A stretch of 8,375 nucleotides of DNA from an uncultured Eubacteriales bacterium (GTDB lineage Bacteria; Bacillota; Clostridia; Oscillospirales; CAG-272). Location: NCBI GenBank assembly GCA_949286815.1, contig CASEEB010000151.1:1-8375 (forward strand). Direction: 5' to 3'. The notes beneath the pieces are model-generated. The model did no database searches, was not told the origin of the DNA, and was given only the letters and a program-made list of their open reading frames with translations. Made by a program: the position numbers and the translations under genes. Shown here piece by piece: positions 4,354 to 8,375 of the stretch (the stretch's first letter is position 1; every line of letters starts with the position of its first letter).

Positions 4354-6540
4354 ATGAGCAAAAATTCAGGCAATAAAGAAAGGAACAGCATCCCGCAGTT
4401 CAGGCGGTCGGAAAGATTCCATATTGATCTGCGCGTCCCTTTTGCTTTCTGCACGGCAGAGGCGGCTGTGCTTATCCTGCTGTGCACGGCCATATGTTAC
4501 TTTTCCGGAGAGCGCACCAACGCGTTGACGTCATCCGCCGTCTGTCTGCTTGTACTTGCTTTTTATGTGCTCAGCGCGGGAGGAATATTTCTCTTTTATT
4601 CCATAAAATATGTTCGGGTAAAAAAAGCTGAGGAAGAGGCAAGACTTATAGACACCGAGATATACGACATGTTCAGATATGTGATAGATATGCCGTATAC
4701 CGTCATCGACTCCGAAGGCAAAATAAAAATAATGAACGGCGCGCTTCAGGATATCCTGGGCTACAGAAACGCGGTCTGCGGAATTGATTTTTCCGAGATC
4801 TGTCCTGTTCCGGTCAACGCGCTATCCGCGCGCGCGCTCAACAGGGACGCGTACCTGTCCGAGCCGCTTTTGGATCTCCCTGAAAAAACTCCCCTCCCCG
4901 AGATGCCTATAGTGCGTCTTGCCGACGGAAAAAGATATGAAATCAACTGCTATATCATGAAAATCAAAGGGGAGAACTTTTATTTCACGGTATTCAAGGA
5001 TATAAACGACTTTCTCGAAGCCAAGGAGAAAAACGACAGAGAAAGTCCCGTAGTAGCGTATATAATGCTGGACAACCTCCAGGAACTTACCCAGTATGTC
5101 AGGGCCGATTACAGAGCGGCTTCAACCGAAATCGAGAACATATTGAACGCATGGATAAGGGAAATGCACGGATTTATACGCGAATACGACCGCGACAGGT
5201 ATCTTGTTATCTTTTCCAAAGAAGAGCTTGACAAACAGATGATAAACGATTTTCCGATCCAGCAAAGCATAATGGATCTGCGAATAGGCGACAACAGCTT
5301 CCCCGTGACCATTTCAATGGGAATAGCCCACATCAACGGCACCTTTGAAGAAAAGGAAAAAGCGGCGGCGGCGGCGCTCGACATCGCCATACAAAGAGGA
5401 GGAAACCAGGTTGCCGTAAAAAGACAGGACTCAAACGGATTTGTTTTCTTCGGGGGAACGCATAAGACAATGGAAAACAACACCTCCGTAATCTCCCGTA
5501 TAAGCGCCGAAATTCTGGAAGAAAAGATTTCCGGAGCCTCAAATGTGCTTATCATGGGACACGCCAATCCGGATTTCGACTCAATCGGCTCCTGTGTGGG
5601 AGCCGCAAGGCTTGCTTTGGCTGTCATAGAGGAAAAATACGCCGGCACGCAAATCCGACCTGCTGTGAATATTGTTGTTGACAAAAGCTGCGAAACATTT
5701 GAAATCTGCGCCAAACAATTATCGTCGCTGAAAATTTACGATGAGATATTTATCGGCAAGGAGTCCGCCTCGGACCTTGTAACTCCGTCCACCGTGCTGA
5801 TTATCACGGACGTAAACAATCAATATATATACGAATCACCTGATCTTTCAAAAACCATATCAAACATAGCGGTAATTGACCATCACCGTCTCGTCTCGGC
5901 CCTTGCCTTCAACACGTTTCTGCAATATGTGGAGACCACAAAATCCTCTGCCAGTGAAATAATATCAGAGATTCTGGAACAAAGCAAATACGCTTCTTCA
6001 CTTCACAAGGAAGAGGCGGAAGTATTGCTGTCGGGGATTATGCTCGACACAAATAATTTCACCCGCAACTCGGGATCACAGACATTCGCCATCACGCACT
6101 ATCTGTACAGCAGAGGCGCTCATACCGAGGTGGTGCGTGAGTTCTTCAACGAAAATATTGAAGAATTGCGCGTCACAAGCGATTTTGAGTCAAGGGCGCA
6201 ACTATACAGGGACAATATCGCTATCGCCTGCATGTCGCAGGACCATGTTCCCTCACCGGACGACAGAATCATCGCGTCAAAAGTGGCAAATAAGCTTTTG
6301 AACATAAAAGGCGTCGAGGCTACATTCACACTCGTCAGAATTGACAACGACATATCTATTTCGGGAAGATCAAAAGGAAAAATAAATGTTCAGTTAATTC
6401 TCGAAAGACTAAAAGGCGGCGGTCATTTTGACATGGCGGGCGCTCAGATGAAAAACGCGTCCATGTCACAGGCATACGAGCTTTTGAAGGACGCAATCGA
6501 CGATTATTACGAATACGACTATAAAAAGCCCCACGCCTGA
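4354..6540 (+). CDS. gdpP: Cyclic-di-AMP phosphodiesterase GdpP (membrane, PAS, degenerate GGDEF, DHH-DHHA1)
   Basis: A 728-residue membrane-bound phosphodiesterase that, by family, cleaves c-di-AMP to pApA. Layout: basic N-terminus; two membrane segments at about 30-50 and 58-86; a PAS-like domain at about 105-218; a degenerate GGDEF domain at about 231-357, where the GGDEF signature is replaced by DRDRY (279-283) before LVIF, with PVTISMGIA at 317-325; then the DHH domain at about 395-600 and DHHA1 at about 620-715. Catalytic metal ligands are all present: GHANPDFDS (H403, D407, D409), D486, DHH 509-511 and D565. DHHA1 keeps SGRSKGKINVQ (670-680) and GGGH (688-691). Odd points: it is about 70 residues longer than Bacillus GdpP, partly from an extended PAS region, and substrate-loop residues near D486 and D565 differ from the pattern I know. 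The next in-frame Met is residue 106, so the ATG at 4354 is required to include the membrane anchor. It follows yybS by 78 bases. Confidence 0.96.
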   Translation: MSKNSGNKERNSIPQFRRSERFHIDLRVPFAFCTAEAAVLILLCTAICYFSGERTNALTSSAVCLLVLAFYVLSAGGIFLFYSIKYVRVKKAEEEARLIDTEIYDMFRYVIDMPYTVIDSEGKIKIMNGALQDILGYRNAVCGIDFSEICPVPVNALSARALNRDAYLSEPLLDLPEKTPLPEMPIVRLADGKRYEINCYIMKIKGENFYFTVFKDINDFLEAKEKNDRESPVVAYIMLDNLQELTQYVRADYRAASTEIENILNAWIREMHGFIREYDRDRYLVIFSKEELDKQMINDFPIQQSIMDLRIGDNSFPVTISMGIAHINGTFEEKEKAAAAALDIAIQRGGNQVAVKRQDSNGFVFFGGTHKTMENNTSVISRISAEILEEKISGASNVLIMGHANPDFDSIGSCVGAARLALAVIEEKYAGTQIRPAVNIVVDKSCETFEICAKQLSSLKIYDEIFIGKESASDLVTPSTVLIITDVNNQYIYESPDLSKTISNIAVIDHHRLVSALAFNTFLQYVETTKSSASEIISEILEQSKYASSLHKEEAEVLLSGIMLDTNNFTRNSGSQTFAITHYLYSRGAHTEVVREFFNENIEELRVTSDFESRAQLYRDNIAIACMSQDHVPSPDDRIIASKVANKLLNIKGVEATFTLVRIDNDISISGRSKGKINVQLILERLKGGGHFDMAGAQMKNASMSQAYELLKDAIDDYYEYDYKKPHA

Positions 6541-6592
6541 ACCACAGCCGCTGTTTTAAACCAAACCCTTAATTAAAATTATCAATAACTTG

Positions 6593-6620
6593 GCCGTCGG
6601 ACATATTAAATCATGACGGC
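6593..6620 (+). promoter_or_regulatory. Stem-loop upstream of rplI
   Basis: GCCGTC (6593-6598) and GACGGC (6615-6620) form a perfect 6-bp GC-rich stem with a 16-base AT-rich loop, ending 5 bases before the rplI Shine-Dalgarno GGAGA (6626-6630). No T-run follows, so it is not a terminator. It could be an rplI leader element or a processing site in the gdpP-rplI message. The rest of the 97-base gap shows no clear promoter. Confidence 0.4.
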
Positions 6621-6637
6621 AGAACGGAGATATAACA

Positions 6638-7090
6638 ATGAAAGTACTGTTATTGGCAGACGTAAAAGGTCAAGGAAAAAAAGACCAGATAATCGATGTG
6701 TCGGACGGCTATGCGCGCAACTATCTGATTCCCAAAAAACTCGGAGTGGCGGCGGACGCTAAAACAATGGCCGACGCGAAAAGCAAGGAAGAGGCTAAAC
6801 AATTCCGCCTTAAAGAGGAAAAAGAAGCCGCGCAGAAGCTTGCGGAAAAACTGAACGAGCTTACCGTAGTTATAGAAAATGCCTCCGGAAACGACGGAAG
6901 GTTGTACGGTTCGGTAACATCAAAAGATATCGCCGAAAAACTCGCTTCTGTTTACAATATAGAAATCGACAAGAGGAAAATCGTGCTTACGGAGACCATC
7001 AAGGCATACGGTACATACCTTGTGGATGTCAAATTATATCCTGAGGTAAGCGCCAAGCTCAAAGTATCCGTCACCGAAAAAAGCAACTGA
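6638..7090 (+). CDS. rplI: 50S ribosomal protein bL9
   Basis: A 150-residue bL9, full length for the family. The N-terminal domain carries the signature GQGKKDQIIDVSDGYARNYL (11-30) followed by IPKKLG (31-36). A long charged connecting helix (about 41-75) leads to the C-terminal domain (about 76-150), with GRLYGSVTSKDIAE at 87-100 and YPEVSAKLKVSV at 134-145. bL9 binds 23S rRNA near the L1 stalk base and spans to the next ribosome; it affects translational fidelity. The start ATG at 6638 has GGAGA at 6626-6630 with 7 bases of spacing. It sits between gdpP (97-base gap) and dnaB (37-base gap), the standard Bacillota arrangement. Confidence 0.99.
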   Translation: MKVLLLADVKGQGKKDQIIDVSDGYARNYLIPKKLGVAADAKTMADAKSKEEAKQFRLKEEKEAAQKLAEKLNELTVVIENASGNDGRLYGSVTSKDIAEKLASVYNIEIDKRKIVLTETIKAYGTYLVDVKLYPEVSAKLKVSVTEKSN

Positions 7091-7127
7091 AAACTCCAAC
7101 GAACCTAAAAAGAAAGGTATATAACCC

Positions 7128-8375
7128 ATGGCTGATGACATCATAAGAAAACTGCCGTTTTCGGCTATAGCCGAGCAGTCTTTGCTGGGGTCTATCTTAA
7201 CCGAGCCCTCTTCGCTGGATTATGTTGCGGACATGATTTCATCCGACGACTTCTACCTTGAAGAGCATAAGCAGATATATCTTGCAATGCATGAGCTTTT
7301 TCTCACAAACAGTCAGATAGATATAGTGACACTGATTGATACTTTGGTCAGAAAAGGAATCTATTCCAAATCCGGCGGAGAAGAATATATAAAGGTAATT
7401 GCCCAGACCGTCCCGAACGCCTTGAATATCAAAGATTACGCTAAAATAGTCAAAGACAAAAGCATCCTGCGGAAGCTGATAGACATGTGCGGTGAGATCT
7501 CGGACATGGCATATTCCGAGCAGGACGAGGTGACAAATCTGCTTGACGCCGCGCAAAACAAGCTGTACGCGATAACTCAGGGGCGCGAAACCAAAAATTT
7601 CAGACATATCCGTGAAGTCATCACCGATGTGTATTCCCACCTCAAGGAAATGATAACCAATCCCGAAAGCGCTCAGGGCACCGCGACCGGCTTCAAATCG
7701 CTTGACAAGGTGCTTGCCGGAATGGGAAAGTCCGACCTGGTTCTGGTCGGCGCTCGTCCGGGCATGGGAAAAACATCATTTTGTCTGAATATAGCGACCA
7801 ACGTAGCGCGTTCAACCAAGAAAAAGGTATGTATATTCTCTCTGGAAATGTCCGCCGAACAGCTTGTAAACAGAATTATCTCAAGCGAGGCGCTCGTTGA
7901 CAGTTACGCTCTGCGAACCGGAGAACTTAAACCCGAGGAATGGGAGCATATAGCGCAGGCGGTTTCCCTGCTCGCGGGCAGCGATATTCTGATTGACGAC
8001 ACATCGGGAATCACCGTAACCGGTATGAAAGCCAAACTCAGACGGGTCGATAATCTGGGACTTGTAGTGATAGACTATCTTCAGCTCATGCAGTCAGACC
8101 GCCACATAGACAACCGCGTACAGGAGGTTGCCGAGATATCGCGTGCGATGAAGATAATGGCAAAAGAACTGATGGTGCCGGTCATTTGCTGTGCCCAGCT
8201 GTCCAGAGGTCCCGAATCAAGAACCGTTAAAAAGCCGATGCTGTCCGATCTTCGTGACTCCGGCGCCATTGAGCAGGACGCCGACGTGGTCATATTTCTG
8301 TACCGCGATGATTATTATAAAAATGCCGAAGGCAATGACGTACCCGCCGACACGGAACAGAATGTGGCGGAAATC
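7128..8375 (+). CDS. dnaB: Replicative DNA helicase DnaB (DnaC in Bacillus naming), cut by right edge
   Basis: Open frame of 416 codons from ATG at 7128 to the window edge with no stop; the family is usually about 440-450 residues, so only the C-terminal tail is missing. This hexameric ATPase unwinds DNA at the replication fork. The N-terminal primase-interacting domain (about 8-110) begins with LPFSAIAEQSLLGSIL, matching DnaB N-termini. A linker helix follows at about 140-180. The RecA-like domain starts near TGFKSLDKVLAGMG. Walker A is GARPGMGKTS (208-217, K215, T216); Walker B is LVVIDYLQLM (312-321, D316). QLSRGPESR and DLRDSGAIEQDAD (374-386) carry the conserved helicase motif H4 region and the arginine-finger area. 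No intein interrupts Walker A or the later motifs. AGAAAGG at 7111-7117 with 10 bases of spacing supports the start. The gene is last in the visible operon. Confidence 0.98.
   Translation, partial: MADDIIRKLPFSAIAEQSLLGSILTEPSSLDYVADMISSDDFYLEEHKQIYLAMHELFLTNSQIDIVTLIDTLVRKGIYSKSGGEEYIKVIAQTVPNALNIKDYAKIVKDKSILRKLIDMCGEISDMAYSEQDEVTNLLDAAQNKLYAITQGRETKNFRHIREVITDVYSHLKEMITNPESAQGTATGFKSLDKVLAGMGKSDLVLVGARPGMGKTSFCLNIATNVARSTKKKVCIFSLEMSAEQLVNRIISSEALVDSYALRTGELKPEEWEHIAQAVSLLAGSDILIDDTSGITVTGMKAKLRRVDNLGLVVIDYLQLMQSDRHIDNRVQEVAEISRAMKIMAKELMVPVICCAQLSRGPESRTVKKPMLSDLRDSGAIEQDADVVIFLYRDDYYKNAEGNDVPADTEQNVAEI

Noticed and set aside
5109..5714. A 201-codon minus-strand frame inside gdpP
   Set aside because: Antisense to the conserved GGDEF/DHH coding sequence and without a ribosome binding site or known motif. 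The same holds for the shorter frames at 4761-4946, 5333-5542 and 6120-6353.
6544..6560. Terminator after gdpP (ACAG-CCG-CTGT followed by TTTT)
   Set aside because: A 4-bp stem with a 3-base loop is too weak for an intrinsic terminator, and the downstream genes are expected to be co-transcribed.
7239..7640. A 133-codon minus-strand frame inside dnaB, and another at 8081-8293
   Set aside because: Both are antisense to conserved DnaB coding sequence, which is unambiguous by its Walker A, Walker B and DRDSGAIEQDAD-type motifs.

Overview
The window is ordinary bacterial chromosome from a low-to-medium GC Gram-positive bacterium, most likely a member of the Clostridia (Bacillota). This is inferred from the gene families (YlxR/RnpM, YlxQ, GdpP, a YybS-type membrane protein), purine-rich Shine-Dalgarno sequences, sigma-A-type promoters with extended -10 elements, and two gene orders typical of Bacillota. 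No genus can be named from the sequence alone.

Left half, minus strand (2732 down to 1): rimP, nusA, ylxR (rnpM), ylxQ, then the start of infB, which runs off the left edge. This is the classical rimP-nusA-infB operon for 30S maturation, transcription elongation/termination and translation initiation. The last three genes are tightly packed (3 and 5 bases apart) and probably translationally coupled. A strong promoter can be placed upstream of rimP. Its leader RNA of about 75 nt carries a perfect 12-bp hairpin.

Middle (2733-3063): an AT-rich divergent intergenic region with one good promoter for each direction. The rightward promoter has a 16-bp palindrome filling most of its spacer, a plausible operator.

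Right half, plus strand (3064 to the right edge): a polytopic membrane protein of YybS/DUF2232 type, gdpP (c-di-AMP phosphodiesterase), rplI (ribosomal protein bL9) and dnaB (replicative helicase, cut by the right edge after 416 codons). This matches the Bacillota order yybS-gdpP-rplI-dnaB, so the genes probably form one transcription unit linking c-di-AMP turnover, a ribosomal protein and replication.

I found no mobile element, CRISPR array, tRNA or rRNA, phage gene, toxin-antitoxin pair or defence gene, and no evidence of a new biological system. The points worth a second look are regulatory (promoter palindrome, leader hairpins, a possible leaderless small ORF) and divergent substrate-loop residues and extra length in GdpP. 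The 5' end of infB (264-1) and all of dnaB (7128-8375) are open reading frames cut by the window edges.
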